Assembly: GCA_025449975.1 (NCBI GenBank)
Contig: JANWIG010000006.1
Span: 39,367-103,366, forward strand
DNA length: 64,000 nucleotides
Source: Thermoactinomycetaceae bacterium
Lineage (GTDB): Bacteria > Bacillota > Bacilli > Thermoactinomycetales > Thermoactinomycetaceae
Direction: 5' to 3'
Shown: in pieces, positions 9,501-18,850 of the stretch
Layout of the letters: every line of letters begins with the position of its first letter
Position numbering within the stretch: position 1 is the stretch's first letter
Position numbers and translations under genes: made by a program
Notes under the pieces: generated by a model
Database searches by the model: none
Told to the model about the DNA's origin: nothing
Seen by the model: the letters and a program-made list of their open reading frames with translations, nothing else

Positions 9501-10287
9501 GGCGATGTCTCAAGAAGTCGTGGCCATGCGTGAACTCGGTCGATTGCTCCTTGAAGGGAAAATTCTTCGGAAAAATGTTGAAGAGGGAGAGCGCTGGTTG
9601 CGCAAAGCTGTGGTTGAAGGAGAAGAAGAAGCGATGCGGATTTGGGGCTGTCGTCTGCTATCTAAGGAAGGCTCCAAAAGAGATATTGAAGAAGGAAGAC
9701 GCTGGTTAAAGGGAGCGGCTTTGGCAGGCGAACCGGAAGCGATGCGAGTACTGGGGAGTTATTTGTTGTCTTCCGGTGTCAAAAAGAGTGAAATGGAAGG
9801 AGAACAATGGCTTCGTCGTGCAGCGGCAGCGGGCAATGCCGAGGCGATGAAAGAACTAAGTTGGCATTTGTTTAAAAAAGAAGGAGAGCAGATCATCGCG
9901 GAATGGTGGTTGCGGCGAGCTGCTAACAGTGGTGAAAAAGAAGCGATGCGGATGCTGGGTTGTCTGCTGTTGGTTGGAGAAGGATTGGAACAAAACGTTG
10001 AAGAGGGAGTTAAATGGCTCCGCCGTGCAGCTGAAGGCGGTGAATCGGTGGCGATGCGCGAACTCGGTCGCTATCTTGTCGATGAAGGGGAAGAAGAGGA
10101 AGGCAAGGAGTGGCTCCGCCAAGCAGCCGAAGCAGGCGAAGTGATTGCCATGCGCGAGCTGGGTAAGCATTTATTGAAAGAGGAGAAAGAAGAAGGAAAT
10201 GAATGGCTGCGCAAGGCAGTTGTCGCTGAGTTGGATCACGGTCGCAATCGTTTCGAAGTCTTGGGCATAGCCAAAAAACAACAGTGA
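6565..10287 (+). CDS. Giant Sel1-repeat protein with degenerate J-like N-terminus
   Basis: 1240 residues. Residues 1-60 (YYELLQVGPDATLDEIREKW...) resemble helices I-III of a J domain but lack the HPD motif needed to stimulate Hsp70. Residues ~65-125 are a Glu-rich linker. From ~126 to the end I count about 31 Sel1-type units of ~36 residues, consensus EGEKWLREAAEAGDxxAMRELGxxLLEGxxLxxDV, with a few shorter units near 15, 27, 29 and 30. Sel1 arrays form curved alpha-solenoids that bind partner proteins. There is no signal peptide or membrane segment, so it is probably cytosolic. GGGAGGGG precedes the ATG. Repeats 20 and 21 are nearly identical, pointing to recent unit duplication. Confidence 0.88.
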   Translation: MQNYYELLQVGPDATLDEIREKWEQEWEKWTEKQEIEECKQEAEEMLAQLQIIKEKLLDSAENEETDLTVTDQEEGEEHEKIEEAEEEEKEETVVEKGMVIEQQPPTMMEAEEEELTTEEEPTTPQEMRELGLKLLHGDGLKQDLYAAEKWLRKAIEAGDVIAMRELGWELLKGNHLERDVVEGEKWLREAAQAGDPVAMGRLGRELLEIDFAYREVDQEKRWVRKAKEKAYKYAVVEVSSLLLEGDLVWKNVVEGERWLREAAAKGDQHAMIELGTLLIEGNLIGRDVEEGKKWLQKAADEGDKYARWKLIDYLIEGKRLKKDMVVGEKWLRTWAEDGDEVMMRELALRLLHGEELEANREEGEQWLRKAAEQGDSIALRELGLQLIKGDLLDQNPEEGEKYLRLAAKTGETVAMRELGLLLLDGTLLSGDIKEGKKWLETASKAGDAEAMRELGLHLLEGYSMDRDLGSGERWLREAALTGNVAAMRSLGMYLLLGDLIDQDIWAGEKWLRRAAGAGDATAMRELGHFLLDGCLIGRNVNEGVKWIREAAEAGDTRAMGELGCYLLEGKLVDKSVDEGMRWLRDAAKAGDLHAMKELGWQLLAGNHVERNVKEGENWLRTAAERGEREAIRRLGICLLQGIGVKQNLEEGEKWLHEAAEDGDLTAMRELGEYLIRGKDPKEGERWLREAVSRGEVIAMRELGQQLLDGSKIEGNVVEGEKWLREAAEAGEKGAMRILGNRLIQGEGVLQDVWEGEKWLRMAAEERNVEAMRLLGLYLLKGDLLEQDVREGEKWLRKAAGSGEAIAMRELGRQLLKGTLLGHNIEEGGKWLREAAEAGDVEAMKELSWQLLEGDLIGRNIKEGEKWLREAAEAGDAVAMKELSCKLLEGNLLPRDVEDGEKWLREAAKKKEPEALRILSFCLLDGEGLGQDLEEGKYWLRQAAEAGDLIAMRELGCGLLSGEEMEQNVKEGEYWLRKAAMSQEVVAMRELGRLLLEGKILRKNVEEGERWLRKAVVEGEEEAMRIWGCRLLSKEGSKRDIEEGRRWLKGAALAGEPEAMRVLGSYLLSSGVKKSEMEGEQWLRRAAAAGNAEAMKELSWHLFKKEGEQIIAEWWLRRAANSGEKEAMRMLGCLLLVGEGLEQNVEEGVKWLRRAAEGGESVAMRELGRYLVDEGEEEEGKEWLRQAAEAGEVIAMRELGKHLLKEEKEEGNEWLRKAVVAELDHGRNRFEVLGIAKKQQ

Positions 10288-10298
10288 AATTAACCAAG

Positions 10299-10336
10299 GA
10301 AACAGCACCCGATGGAACCAAGATGGGTGCTGTTTG
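10299..10336 (+). terminator. Hairpin terminator after the giant Sel1 gene
   Basis: AAACAGCACCC (10300-10310) pairs with GGGTGCTGTTT (10325-10335). The trailing T run is short, so strength is uncertain. Confidence 0.6.
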
Positions 10337-10481
10337 TAGTATAAAGCATAATTTATTGCGATCATCCAAAAAATAGCTTTCCTTCACAAAAATGTTTATT
10401 ACATTTATGTAGGGAAGAGATCGAGAAAGGGAATGGAATAGTTATAGAATGGGTGAGAGGAAACGAAGTTGGTGATGGTAA

Positions 10482-11540
10482 ATGAAAATCGATTATCAGT
10501 TATTGGAGATTTCTCCAGATGCTTCAGAGGAAGAAGTAAGAGAAAGATTGAATACTCTTTTGCGTAAATGGTATTACCGTCTCAATTCGCCAAAATTGGA
10601 ACATCGTCAAGAAGCCGAACGGGTGATTCAAGAGCTTGAAAAAATAGGCAGTCATTTATCACAGTTGGAACGAAAAGAGAAAGATCGGCAAAAAATGGTT
10701 CAACGGATGAGTAAACTTCCGCGCCTGTTGGAAGGAAATGAGCAGGAATCAATGGAATTGCCAAAAGAGGAAGTTGTTCACACTGAAGTAGATGAGCCAT
10801 CTCCTCAGGATGCAGCTCAAGCGAGCCAAACCAGATTGCCGAAAGAAGAAACCGATCACACCGCAGTTGATGAGCAAGTCCCTCGGGAAACAAGCAAAGT
10901 GGGTCAAACAGAAGCACCAGAAGAAAACATTGTTCAACCTGTAGTCGATGAGCAAGCGCTGCGCGAAGCAGCCAAAGAGGGGCACGTAGAAGCCATGGCG
11001 GAACTGGGAGCATATCTTTTAGAAGGAGATGGAATCGGTCAAGATCAAGAAGGAGTTTACTGGTTACAACAAGCTGTCAAGGTAGGAAAAAATCCACAAG
11101 CGATGTTTTCGTTAGGTCAGCATCTTCTTAAGCAAAAGATTGGAAAGGAAAAGAAAAAAGGGGAGTATTGGATAAAAAGGGCAGCGAAAGCGGGTCTGAT
11201 CGAGGCGATGCGTGAGCTGGGATTCCATGCCGCTTCTGCTAAAGAAAGAATGAAATGGTTGCGTAAAGCAGGAGAAGCAGGGGATCTCATCTCGATGAAA
11301 GAACTGGGAAGCCGGTTACTACGCGGGGATGGAATCAAGCCCAACAATAAGTGGGGGCTCTATTGGTTGCGTCAGGCAGCTGAAGCAGGCCATTTAGAAG
11401 CGATGCGCGAGTTAGCCCTTTATTTACTTGAAGAGAAAGAGAATGAGGAAGCATTGGAAGAAGGAAAAAAATGGCTCATTCAAGCTGCTGAGCAAGGGGA
11501 TCCCATTGCCCAGCAAATGCGCTCACAACCGTCCACATAA
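10482..11540 (+). CDS. Second J-like/Sel1-repeat protein
   Basis: 352 residues with the same architecture as its larger neighbour. The degenerate J-like N-terminus (YQLLEISPDASEEEVRERLNTLL, no HPD) covers about 1-70. The linker (about 85-165) contains three imperfect ~27-residue repeats with cores LPKEEVVHTEVDE, LPKEETDHTAVDE and APEENIVQPVVDE. About five Sel1 units follow (from ~165), such as KWLRKAGEAGDLISMKELGSRLL. No export signal is present. It is a separate transcription unit, preceded by a terminator hairpin and a ~190-base spacer. It is a paralogue, not a fragment: it has its own start, full J-like segment and stop. Confidence 0.85.
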   Translation: MKIDYQLLEISPDASEEEVRERLNTLLRKWYYRLNSPKLEHRQEAERVIQELEKIGSHLSQLERKEKDRQKMVQRMSKLPRLLEGNEQESMELPKEEVVHTEVDEPSPQDAAQASQTRLPKEETDHTAVDEQVPRETSKVGQTEAPEENIVQPVVDEQALREAAKEGHVEAMAELGAYLLEGDGIGQDQEGVYWLQQAVKVGKNPQAMFSLGQHLLKQKIGKEKKKGEYWIKRAAKAGLIEAMRELGFHAASAKERMKWLRKAGEAGDLISMKELGSRLLRGDGIKPNNKWGLYWLRQAAEAGHLEAMRELALYLLEEKENEEALEEGKKWLIQAAEQGDPIAQQMRSQPST

Positions 11541-11870
11541 ACGGATAAACCCTCTTTATGGTATAAATTGGTCAAATTTAGAATATTAACCTACGCTGGA
11601 ATTTACAAAAATGGTAGAAAAATAATGTGTAAATCCAGTGTTTTTATGCTAAAATTACCTAGGTCTTATTTATAGTCTAGATCAAATATTTTACTAAATT
11701 TATCTGAATTGTTTTCTTTATCTTGGTTAAAGTTGGTTTATTGTTTAACAGTATTTCGATATTAAAATGAATGAATAATGATCTATCTTGGGCGATTGCA
11801 TCTAGTGAAAAATGGAAGCGGTCTGACTTGGAGGGAATGATTCAATTTAAATTGAAAAGGAGAGGGTTGA
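11541..11870 (+). other. AT-rich intergenic spacer
   Basis: No gene or recognised element. The T-rich and A-rich sequence probably holds the promoter of the next gene, but no single site stands out. AAAAGGAGAGGG just before 11871 is its ribosome binding site. Confidence 0.4.
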
Positions 11871-13454
11871 ATGCGAACTTATTATCAAATATTAGGAATC
11901 TCCCCCGACGCATCAGTGGAAGAAATCCAAGCGATCATCGATAAGAAAAAAAAGAAATGGATGGCACGAGTAGCAGAGGTCCAAAAACAAGCAGAGCATA
12001 TTCTTTCGATCATCGAGGAATCGAAAGCAGTACTATTGGATGAGCGCAAGCGATGGGACTATGATCAGCAGTTGGAGGAGATTAAGAAAAGCTCGTCTGC
12101 TAACCATTCTTTACCGATTATGTTGGACGAGCCCTTTGTAGAAGAAACATTACAAAATCGGGCGGATGCCGGGGATGTCGAAGCGATGCGCGAGCTCGGT
12201 TTGAAATATTTGCAAGAAGGTCGAACTTGGTTGGAGAAAGCAGCGGATCAAGGAGATATGATTGCTGCTGAAGTGTTTGCTCATTTCCTGATTCATTCAG
12301 GTGATAAGAAAATCGGAAAACGTTGGTTAAAAACGACGGAGAAAGAGATTGAACGGTCAAAAGACACAGAAATGATGCGGAAAATCGGTGAGGCCTTTTT
12401 ACAGATCGGTTTTGGAGAAGAAGGCTGGCAGTGGATGGAAAAAGTTGCCGAGCTGGGCGATATGGAGACGATGAAGTATTTGGGGAATCACTTGCTAAAG
12501 AAAGGAAATATTCGTCATGGGAAAAGATGGCTTGAAAAAGCAGCCGAAGCCGGCGATGTGGAAGCCATGCGGATGTTAGGAAGTTATGCTCTTCATCTCA
12601 ATGATCGCAATTTACCGGTCGAAAAGGGGAAAAAATGGCTTCGGAAAGCGGCGGAGTCTGGCGACATCGAGGCCATGCGGATCTTGGGCAAACATCTTTT
12701 TTGTGGTTCGGCCGTGGAAGTGGTTCTTCATGAAGAGGAAGGGAAAAAGTGGTTGAAGCAGGCGGCCCATTTAGGTGATGTGGAAGCGATGAAGATATTG
12801 GGCGAGAATCTCATCGTCGGAGGAACAGTGAAAAAGGATCCGGAGGAAGGAACCAAATGGTTAAAGAAAGCGGCTGAACACGGTGATGTGGAGTCGATGA
12901 AAAACCTAGGTGAATATTTAGTCAATGGAATCTTTTTGCCTAAAGATCGCGAAAGCGGAAAAGAATGGCTAAAGAAAGCAGCGGAAGTAGGCAATGATGA
13001 CGCCATGTGTGAGCTTGCAATTCAACTCTGTCTGGTGGAAGATGATTGCCAGATCGAAGGGAAAAAGTGGCTCGAACAAGCGGCGATCCGGCGACAAGTA
13101 CTGGCGATGGGACTGTGGGGTTATCAGCTGCTAAAACAAGGTGAAGAAGAAAAGGGAATGGAGTGGCTGAAAGAGACCTACCACCGGATGACCGGCGGTT
13201 TTTACTCATTTGGTCGTCGTTATGGGCAATATATCTTATTTGAACGTGGAGCCTATAGCGATCATGAATTTATGTCACAGCGAATCAATGCAGACAATGG
13301 AAAAATGGCCTTAAAAAGAGATATTCACCTCGGGGATATTCAATCGATGAAACTGCTTAGCGAGGTTTATCATAAAGAGGGAGATGAAAGCGAAGCAGCG
13401 AAGTGGAATAAGTTGGCTGAGATTTTTGAAGAGATTCAGAAAAAGTTCCAATAA
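11871..13454 (+). CDS. Third J-like/Sel1-repeat protein
   Basis: 527 residues. The N-terminus YYQILGISPDASVEEIQAIIDKKKKKW...LLDERKRWDYDQQL (about 3-70) is the most J-domain-like of the three and keeps the terminal DERKRxxYD helix typical of J domains. The HPD tripeptide between helices II and III is replaced by lysines. From ~85 to ~425 there are about ten Sel1 units (for example KWLRKAAESGDIEAMRILGKHLF), several shortened or loop-expanded. The last ~90 residues diverge from the repeat pattern. A classic ribosome binding site AAAAGGAGAGGG precedes the ATG. A strong terminator follows and smc then resumes the conserved gene order. Confidence 0.86.
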   Translation: MRTYYQILGISPDASVEEIQAIIDKKKKKWMARVAEVQKQAEHILSIIEESKAVLLDERKRWDYDQQLEEIKKSSSANHSLPIMLDEPFVEETLQNRADAGDVEAMRELGLKYLQEGRTWLEKAADQGDMIAAEVFAHFLIHSGDKKIGKRWLKTTEKEIERSKDTEMMRKIGEAFLQIGFGEEGWQWMEKVAELGDMETMKYLGNHLLKKGNIRHGKRWLEKAAEAGDVEAMRMLGSYALHLNDRNLPVEKGKKWLRKAAESGDIEAMRILGKHLFCGSAVEVVLHEEEGKKWLKQAAHLGDVEAMKILGENLIVGGTVKKDPEEGTKWLKKAAEHGDVESMKNLGEYLVNGIFLPKDRESGKEWLKKAAEVGNDDAMCELAIQLCLVEDDCQIEGKKWLEQAAIRRQVLAMGLWGYQLLKQGEEEKGMEWLKETYHRMTGGFYSFGRRYGQYILFERGAYSDHEFMSQRINADNGKMALKRDIHLGDIQSMKLLSEVYHKEGDESEAAKWNKLAEIFEEIQKKFQ

Positions 13455-13462
13455 ACAGAAGT

Positions 13463-13517
13463 AAAATTCCCATCCAAACGTGGTTTTAAATCTTAGCCAA
13501 TTGGATGGGAATTTTTA
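13463..13517 (+). terminator. Intrinsic terminator closing the Sel1 block
   Basis: AAAATTCCCATCCAA (13463-13477) pairs with TTGGATGGGAATTTTT (13501-13516) across a 23-base loop, with a T run downstream. Confidence 0.85.
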
Positions 13518-13623
13518 TCATTTCGTTTTTATGCTAAAATAAAACAGTTCACGGGATCGATCTTTGCGGGACTAAGGTCCCTAGGGATAGAAAGGAAACG
13601 ATTGAAGAGAGGGGAAAGTTTGG

Positions 13624-16600
13624 TTGTACCTAAAACGTTTGGAAATGAGCGGTTTTAAGTCCTTTGCAGATCGAACGGAACTGGTATTTGTCCCCGGAGT
13701 GACTGCTGTTGTCGGACCCAACGGGAGTGGGAAGAGCAATGTAACCGATGGCATTCGTTGGGTACTTGGGGAACAAAGTGCCAAATCACTGCGGGGAAAT
13801 AAGATGGAAGATCTGATTTTCGCCGGCAGTGATTCGCGTAAGCCGGTTGGGATTTGTGAAGTATCACTTGTTTTAGACAATTCTGAGCGGCGGCTTAAGC
13901 TCGACTTTGCTGAAGTTCGAATTACTCGGCGAGTCAGTCGTTCAGGAGAAAGTGAATATTTTTTAAATCAGAAACCTTGTCGTTTAAAAGATATTACGGA
14001 ATTATTTATGGATACAGGGATTGGCAAAGAAGCCTACTCGATGATTGGACAAGGTCGAATCGATGATATTTTAAGTACGAAATCGGAAGATCGCCGAGCG
14101 ATTTTTGAAGAAGCGGCAGGCATCGTTAAATATAAAGTGCGTAAAAAAGAGGCTGAAAAAAAGCTCGAGCAAACCGAACAAAACTTAACCCGTATTTATG
14201 ATCTGATCTATGAATTGGAAAGCCAAGTGGCTCCGCTGGAAGAGCAAGCTGAGAAAGCGACTCGATTCAAGGAATTAAAGCAAGAGCTCGAGCAAGTGGA
14301 AGTCGGTTTGTATGTATATAAAATTGAAACACTCCATCAACACTGGTTGGAGATTAGTCAAGAAGTCAAAGAGTTAAGTCAGAGACAAATGGCGCTCTCT
14401 ACCTTGATCAGCAAACGAGAAGCCGAACTGGAAGAGTATAAGTGTTTACAGATGGATCATGATGCTCAGCTTGAGCAAGTCCAAGCGGAATTACTAAAGG
14501 TGAGTGAAGATTTAGAGAAAACGGAAGGTCTTCGGGAAGTTCAATTGGAACGAAACCGCAGCCGTCAACAGGCACAAGGGCAATTGCAGGAGCGGATGAA
14601 GCTATTTCGGCAGGATCTCGCTCGTTTGCAGGAGGAAAAAAAACAGCTTACAGAGCGATTAAGCGAGAAGCAAGCCAAATTAAGGGAAGTCGAAGCTTCC
14701 ATTCAAACCATTCAGGAACAGCTGCATTTGTTGGTGGGGGATGAGCAGAAGCAATTGGATCACTCGATTGCCAAATTGCAGCGGCTGAAAAATGCCCAAG
14801 TTGTTCTACAAAATGAGCAACATTACACGATCCAGGGAATGGAGCAAGCGATCGAACAAATCGAGCAGTTCACATCGGAAAAAAAGCGGTTACAAGAGGG
14901 GATTGCGGAAGAGAAAGAACAACAGATTCGAGTGAAGCAACGATTGGCAGAGACAACGCAAACCGTCGATCAGCTCACAGCTCAGTTGGTATATCTGCGA
15001 GAGCGACAACAACAAAATGAAGAATTAGAAAGCCAGCTCCGAAAGCAGCAGAAAAAAGGAGAGCAGATCTATCATCGGCTGTGTTCGCGGCGGGATGTAT
15101 TGCAAGAGATGGAAAAGAAACATACTGGCTTTTTTCAAGGAGTAAAATCGATTTTAACAGCTCGTGATCAAGGCATCGCCTCGTTGCAGCAGGTTCATGG
15201 GGCGGTCGCTCAGTTGCTTGTCGTACCTGAAAAATATGAAGCTGCTTTGGAAACGGCTTTGGGAGGGGCATTGCAATACCTTGTGGTCGAAGATGAGCAG
15301 ACAGCGCGGCAAGGGATCGCTTATTTAAAAGAAAAAGGCTTAGGACGAGCTACTTTTTTACCACTTGATGTGATTAAAGAAAGAAAAATATCTCCACATG
15401 AAATACAACAATTGCAAAAAATGGCGGGCTGGCTTGGTGTCGCCGCTGATTTAGTGGAAACTTCTCCGCGTTATTCCTCTTTGGTTTCTTACTTGTTGGG
15501 AATGGTGATTGTAGCGGAAACGCTAGAACAGGCGAACCAGATTGCTCGCAAGTTGCAATATCGTTACCGAGTGGTTACTTTGGATGGGGATCTGGTCAAC
15601 ATTGGGGGCTCGATGACAGGCGGAAGTCGTCAGCCATCGAAAAGCAATCTATTAGGACGCTCAAGGCAATTGGAATCGCTTGAACAACAAGTGGTAGAGC
15701 AAAAAGAACAATTAGAGCAGTTAAACGACCGTGTGCGGAAAGTAGAAGAGCAAAAGAAAAAGACCCAGCATGAGCTGGAGGAAATCCGTCAACAGATCGA
15801 AAAAAGCCGCTTAAGGGAACAAGCATTGCAGAGCGAGCAAAGAGAGCGAGAAAAGCAGATCCAGCAAATGGAGCAAAGCGCCGTGCAGCTCTCTACTGCG
15901 CAGCAAGAGGCGCATCGACGGTTGGTGGAGCTAGAGAGACAAAAAGAAGAGCAAGTTAAACGGAACGACCAATTGGAGCAGGAAATCCATCAGCTTGCTC
16001 AGCAGGTGGCCATAAGCAAGGAACAGATCAAAGAACGAGAAACGATCAAGGAGCAGACCCAGCAACAGCTAACAAGACAGAAAGTGATGGAAGCAGAGCT
16101 GCGTCAGGAGGTATCCAATCTCCAAGAAAACTTAGAGCGCATCGAGCAAGAACGAAGACGATTGGCTCAGCAGCTGGCAACAGCTGAGCAAGAACAGTAT
16201 GATTTGATGGAGCAACAAAATCAGAGCGAAGAGATCCTAGAACAGCTGGTTAAACAGATCGAACAATTACGAAAGGATAAGTTGGCGATTCAAGAAAAAG
16301 TAGCGAAAGCGCGAGCAATCCGTGAGCAAATGGTGCAACAACGGAATGAAAAAGAGGAAGAGATCCGAAAAGAACGGGCTACTTTGCAAAAGGAAGCGGA
16401 ACGGCTAAAAGATTGTGAAGTAAAAGCCAATCGGATGGATGTAGAATTAAATTACTTGTTGCAAAAGTTAGCCGAAGAATATGAGATCACATTTGAACGT
16501 GCCAAAGAAGAGCATTCCCATCCCGAAGATCCCAAAAAGGCCGAGCGGCGCGTTCGTTCTTTAAAAAGGGAGATCGCTTCCCTAGGTGAAATTCACCTCG

Positions 16601-17226
16601 GAGCGATTGAAGAATTTCAGCGTTTGCGCGAGCGGCTTTCCTTTTTAAAAGAACAAGAGGTGGATCTGACCCAAGCGAAGCAATCCTTATTTGAAGTAAT
16701 CAAACGAATGGAAGAAGAGATGGGCAAGCGCTTTTATGAAGCATTCTCTTTGATCCGCCAAGAGTTTCAAACCGTTTTTGTCCAGATGTTTGGCGGTGGA
16801 CGAGCCGATCTGCATCTGTCGGATCCAGATAATTTATTGGAGACAGGAATCGAAATTGTTGCCCAGCCGCCTGGAAAGAAATTGCAAAATCTCACTTTGC
16901 TCTCTGGTGGGGAGCGAGCGTTGGCAGCGATTGCTCTTTTGTTTGCAGTGTTACAGATCAAACCGGTTCCTTTTTGTGTTTTAGATGAGGTGGATGCGGC
17001 ATTGGATGAAGCCAATTTAACCCGATTTACACGCTACTTGCGGCAATTTGCCAATCAGACCCAATTTATTGTGATCACCCATCGGAAACATACCATGGAA
17101 GGTGCCGATGTCTTATATGGGATTACGATGCAAGAGTCTGGTGTATCAAAGCTGGTGTCTGTAAGATTAGAAGAGTATGATAGATACAGTGAAGTAGCTT
17201 CTACAGAAGAGGGGGATATACCGTGA
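13624..17226 (+). CDS. smc: Chromosome segregation ATPase SMC
   Basis: 1200 residues, full-length for bacterial SMC. The N-terminal head has Walker [10 protein letters not shown] near residue 32; two long coiled-coil arms flank a hinge (~510-680, with [15 protein letters not shown] and GGSMTGGS). The C-terminal head has the ABC signature [16 protein letters not shown] and Walker [16 protein letters not shown]. It forms the condensin-like complex with ScpA/ScpB that loads at parS and organises replicated chromosomes. The TTG start at 13624 has AGAGAGGGG upstream, and the protein starts [19 protein letters not shown] as expected. The stop overlaps the ftsY start by four bases. Confidence 0.97.
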   Translation: MYLKRLEMSGFKSFADRTELVFVPGVTAVVGPNGSGKSNVTDGIRWVLGEQSAKSLRGNKMEDLIFAGSDSRKPVGICEVSLVLDNSERRLKLDFAEVRITRRVSRSGESEYFLNQKPCRLKDITELFMDTGIGKEAYSMIGQGRIDDILSTKSEDRRAIFEEAAGIVKYKVRKKEAEKKLEQTEQNLTRIYDLIYELESQVAPLEEQAEKATRFKELKQELEQVEVGLYVYKIETLHQHWLEISQEVKELSQRQMALSTLISKREAELEEYKCLQMDHDAQLEQVQAELLKVSEDLEKTEGLREVQLERNRSRQQAQGQLQERMKLFRQDLARLQEEKKQLTERLSEKQAKLREVEASIQTIQEQLHLLVGDEQKQLDHSIAKLQRLKNAQVVLQNEQHYTIQGMEQAIEQIEQFTSEKKRLQEGIAEEKEQQIRVKQRLAETTQTVDQLTAQLVYLRERQQQNEELESQLRKQQKKGEQIYHRLCSRRDVLQEMEKKHTGFFQGVKSILTARDQGIASLQQVHGAVAQLLVVPEKYEAALETALGGALQYLVVEDEQTARQGIAYLKEKGLGRATFLPLDVIKERKISPHEIQQLQKMAGWLGVAADLVETSPRYSSLVSYLLGMVIVAETLEQANQIARKLQYRYRVVTLDGDLVNIGGSMTGGSRQPSKSNLLGRSRQLESLEQQVVEQKEQLEQLNDRVRKVEEQKKKTQHELEEIRQQIEKSRLREQALQSEQREREKQIQQMEQSAVQLSTAQQEAHRRLVELERQKEEQVKRNDQLEQEIHQLAQQVAISKEQIKERETIKEQTQQQLTRQKVMEAELRQEVSNLQENLERIEQERRRLAQQLATAEQEQYDLMEQQNQSEEILEQLVKQIEQLRKDKLAIQEKVAKARAIREQMVQQRNEKEEEIRKERATLQKEAERLKDCEVKANRMDVELNYLLQKLAEEYEITFERAKEEHSHPEDPKKAERRVRSLKREIASLGEIHLGAIEEFQRLRERLSFLKEQEVDLTQAKQSLFEVIKRMEEEMGKRFYEAFSLIRQEFQTVFVQMFGGGRADLHLSDPDNLLETGIEIVAQPPGKKLQNLTLLSGGERALAAIALLFAVLQIKPVPFCVLDEVDAALDEANLTRFTRYLRQFANQTQFIVITHRKHTMEGADVLYGITMQESGVSKLVSVRLEEYDRYSEVASTEEGDIP

Positions 17227-18224
17227 GTTTTTTTAAACGCTTAAAAGAAAAGATTGCCCAAAAAACGGAATCAGTGACCGAAAAATTTATTTCGGGTTTA
17301 AGTAAAACGAGTTCGTCCTTTGTGGGGGCGATTCAGTCGTTGTTTTCAGGTCGAAGCAAAATTGATGAGGAATTGTATGAAGAGCTTGAAGAGATTTTGA
17401 TCAGTGCCGATGTCGGTGTGACAACCACGATGGAGCTGGTGGAGCGATTGCGTGATGAGGTCAAAGCGAGAAAAGTAACGAATCCGGCTGAGCTTCAACC
17501 GTTGCTTTCAGAGCTGATCGCGGAAATGCTCGAGATCGAAGGACAGAGCAATCAATTGCAGATGAATGAGGATGGAATGACGGTAATTTTATTTGTCGGA
17601 GTAAATGGGGTCGGTAAGACGACAACCATTGGAAAGTTGGCTCATCGCTTTAAAAAGGAAGGAAAAAAAGTGGTCTTGGCTGCTGGGGATACCTTCCGCG
17701 CTGGAGCGATTGAACAACTGGAAGTGTGGGGAAAAAGGGTGGGGGTTGATGTAATCAAGCATCAAGCTGGCGCTGACCCTGCCGCTGTCATTTATGACGG
17801 GATCCAAGCCGCCAAATCACGTAAAGCCGATGTTCTGCTCTGCGATACGGCTGGACGATTGCAAAATAAAGTGAACCTGATGGAAGAGCTAAAGAAGGTT
17901 CATCGCGTCATCCAACGCGAGATCCCAGATGGACCGCACGAGGTACTGTTGGTCTTGGATGCGACAACAGGGCAGAATGCGTTAATTCAGGCGAAAAACT
18001 TTAGTCAAGCGGTGAATGTATCGGGAATTGTCTTAACGAAATTAGACGGTACAGCCAAAGGCGGCATCGTGATTGCGATTAGCAATGAGCTGCAATTACC
18101 GGTGAAACTGGTCGGTCTAGGTGAAAAAGCCGATGATCTGCAAGAGTTTGATAAAGATCAGTTCCTCCATGCTCTATTTAAAGATGCTGTGAAAGATGAA
18201 GAGCTGACACCGAGCGGGGAGTAA
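17223..18224 (+). CDS. ftsY: Signal recognition particle receptor FtsY
   Basis: 333-residue SRP-family GTPase that docks SRP-ribosome complexes at the membrane. It has a short N-domain preceded by a basic amphipathic start ([16 protein letters not shown]) and no long acidic A-domain, as is normal in Bacillota. G-domain motifs are G1 GVNGVGKTTTIGKLA, the DTFRAGA insertion-box motif, G3 DTAGR and G4 TKLDGTAKGG. GTG 17223 overlaps the smc stop (GTGA), so translation is probably coupled. AGAGGGGG lies just upstream. Confidence 0.97.
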   Translation: MSFFKRLKEKIAQKTESVTEKFISGLSKTSSSFVGAIQSLFSGRSKIDEELYEELEEILISADVGVTTTMELVERLRDEVKARKVTNPAELQPLLSELIAEMLEIEGQSNQLQMNEDGMTVILFVGVNGVGKTTTIGKLAHRFKKEGKKVVLAAGDTFRAGAIEQLEVWGKRVGVDVIKHQAGADPAAVIYDGIQAAKSRKADVLLCDTAGRLQNKVNLMEELKKVHRVIQREIPDGPHEVLLVLDATTGQNALIQAKNFSQAVNVSGIVLTKLDGTAKGGIVIAISNELQLPVKLVGLGEKADDLQEFDKDQFLHALFKDAVKDEELTPSGE

Positions 18225-18260
18225 AAGGTTAAACAGGGGAGCGATTGTAAAGAAAAAAGC

Positions 18261-18289
18261 TTGACACGTTTCCAGTTTTTAAATAAGAT
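18261..18289 (+). promoter_or_regulatory. Sigma-A promoter for ylxM-ffh
   Basis: TTGACA (18261-18266), 17-base spacer, TAAGAT (18284-18289). It is placed after ftsY and about 50 bases before the ylxM start, so ylxM-ffh and downstream genes can be transcribed independently of smc-ftsY. Confidence 0.75.
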
Positions 18290-18340
18290 AGTTACCTGTA
18301 AAGGTTAAAGCCTTGACGGCTTGGAGCTGAGGTGACTCCT

Positions 18341-18673
18341 ATGCTGGAGAAAACCACGGAGTTAAATCTCCTTTATGATTTTTATGGCTCTTTATTGACG
18401 GAAAAACAGCGTACGCTGTTGGAACTATACTATTTAGAGGATTGGTCGCTTGGCGAAATTGCCGAATACCAAAAGATTTCTCGCCAAGCGGTGTTTGAAG
18501 TGATTAAGCGCGCCCAAGGAATCCTCCATGACTTCGAAGCCAAACTCGGCTTATTGCGCAAGTATTATGAACGGCAAAAGTTAGCTGAACAATTGCTTCA
18601 ACAACTTGAGTCTTATCCAGAAGCGAAAAAAGTGGCTGAGCCTCTTGTAGCGAAATGGTTAGAGATAGACTAA
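18341..18673 (+). CDS. ylxM: YlxM-family helix-turn-helix protein
   Basis: 110 residues from ATG 18341, the same length as Bacillus YlxM; GAGGTGA six bases upstream fixes this start over the in-frame GTG at 18332. The family pattern EKTTELNLLYDFYGSLLTEKQ and the sigma-like HTH DWSLGEIAEYQKISRQAVFEVIKRAQ are present. It is an SRP-associated protein encoded next to ffh in Gram-positive bacteria, and in streptococci it is reported to modulate the SRP GTPases. It probably acts in the cytosol on the SRP pathway rather than as a transcription factor. Confidence 0.93.
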   Translation: MLEKTTELNLLYDFYGSLLTEKQRTLLELYYLEDWSLGEIAEYQKISRQAVFEVIKRAQGILHDFEAKLGLLRKYYERQKLAEQLLQQLESYPEAKKVAEPLVAKWLEID

Positions 18674-18850
18674 TGATGAGCATGGATAGAAAGGAGGGAA
18701 TCCGTTAACGAAAAACTAACCTGTTTATATCTAGCAGTGATTCCCATGCATTGCGTAAGTGATGCCATCATCGGATCAGACCGTGAGGGGTTTCTAGATC
18801 AGAAAACAGAAATCCTGCTCGCGTGTTAGCAGTTTTTCGTAACGGGCACT
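18674..18850 (+). promoter_or_regulatory. Leader of ffh with terminator-like hairpin and no obvious ribosome binding site
   Basis: 177 non-coding bases. AAAGGAGGG at about 18691 looks like a ribosome binding site but has no usable start after it. CTGCT (18812-18816) / AGCAG (18825-18829) followed by TTTTT forms a small terminator-like hairpin about 15 bases before the ffh ATG. No Shine-Dalgarno sequence is visible directly upstream of that ATG. Confidence 0.35.

Noticed and set aside
6733..10387. Many antisense and alternate-frame ORFs across the Sel1 genes
   Set aside because: Repeat-rich GC-biased coding DNA creates long shadow frames; they repeat the period of the real array and have no start signals.
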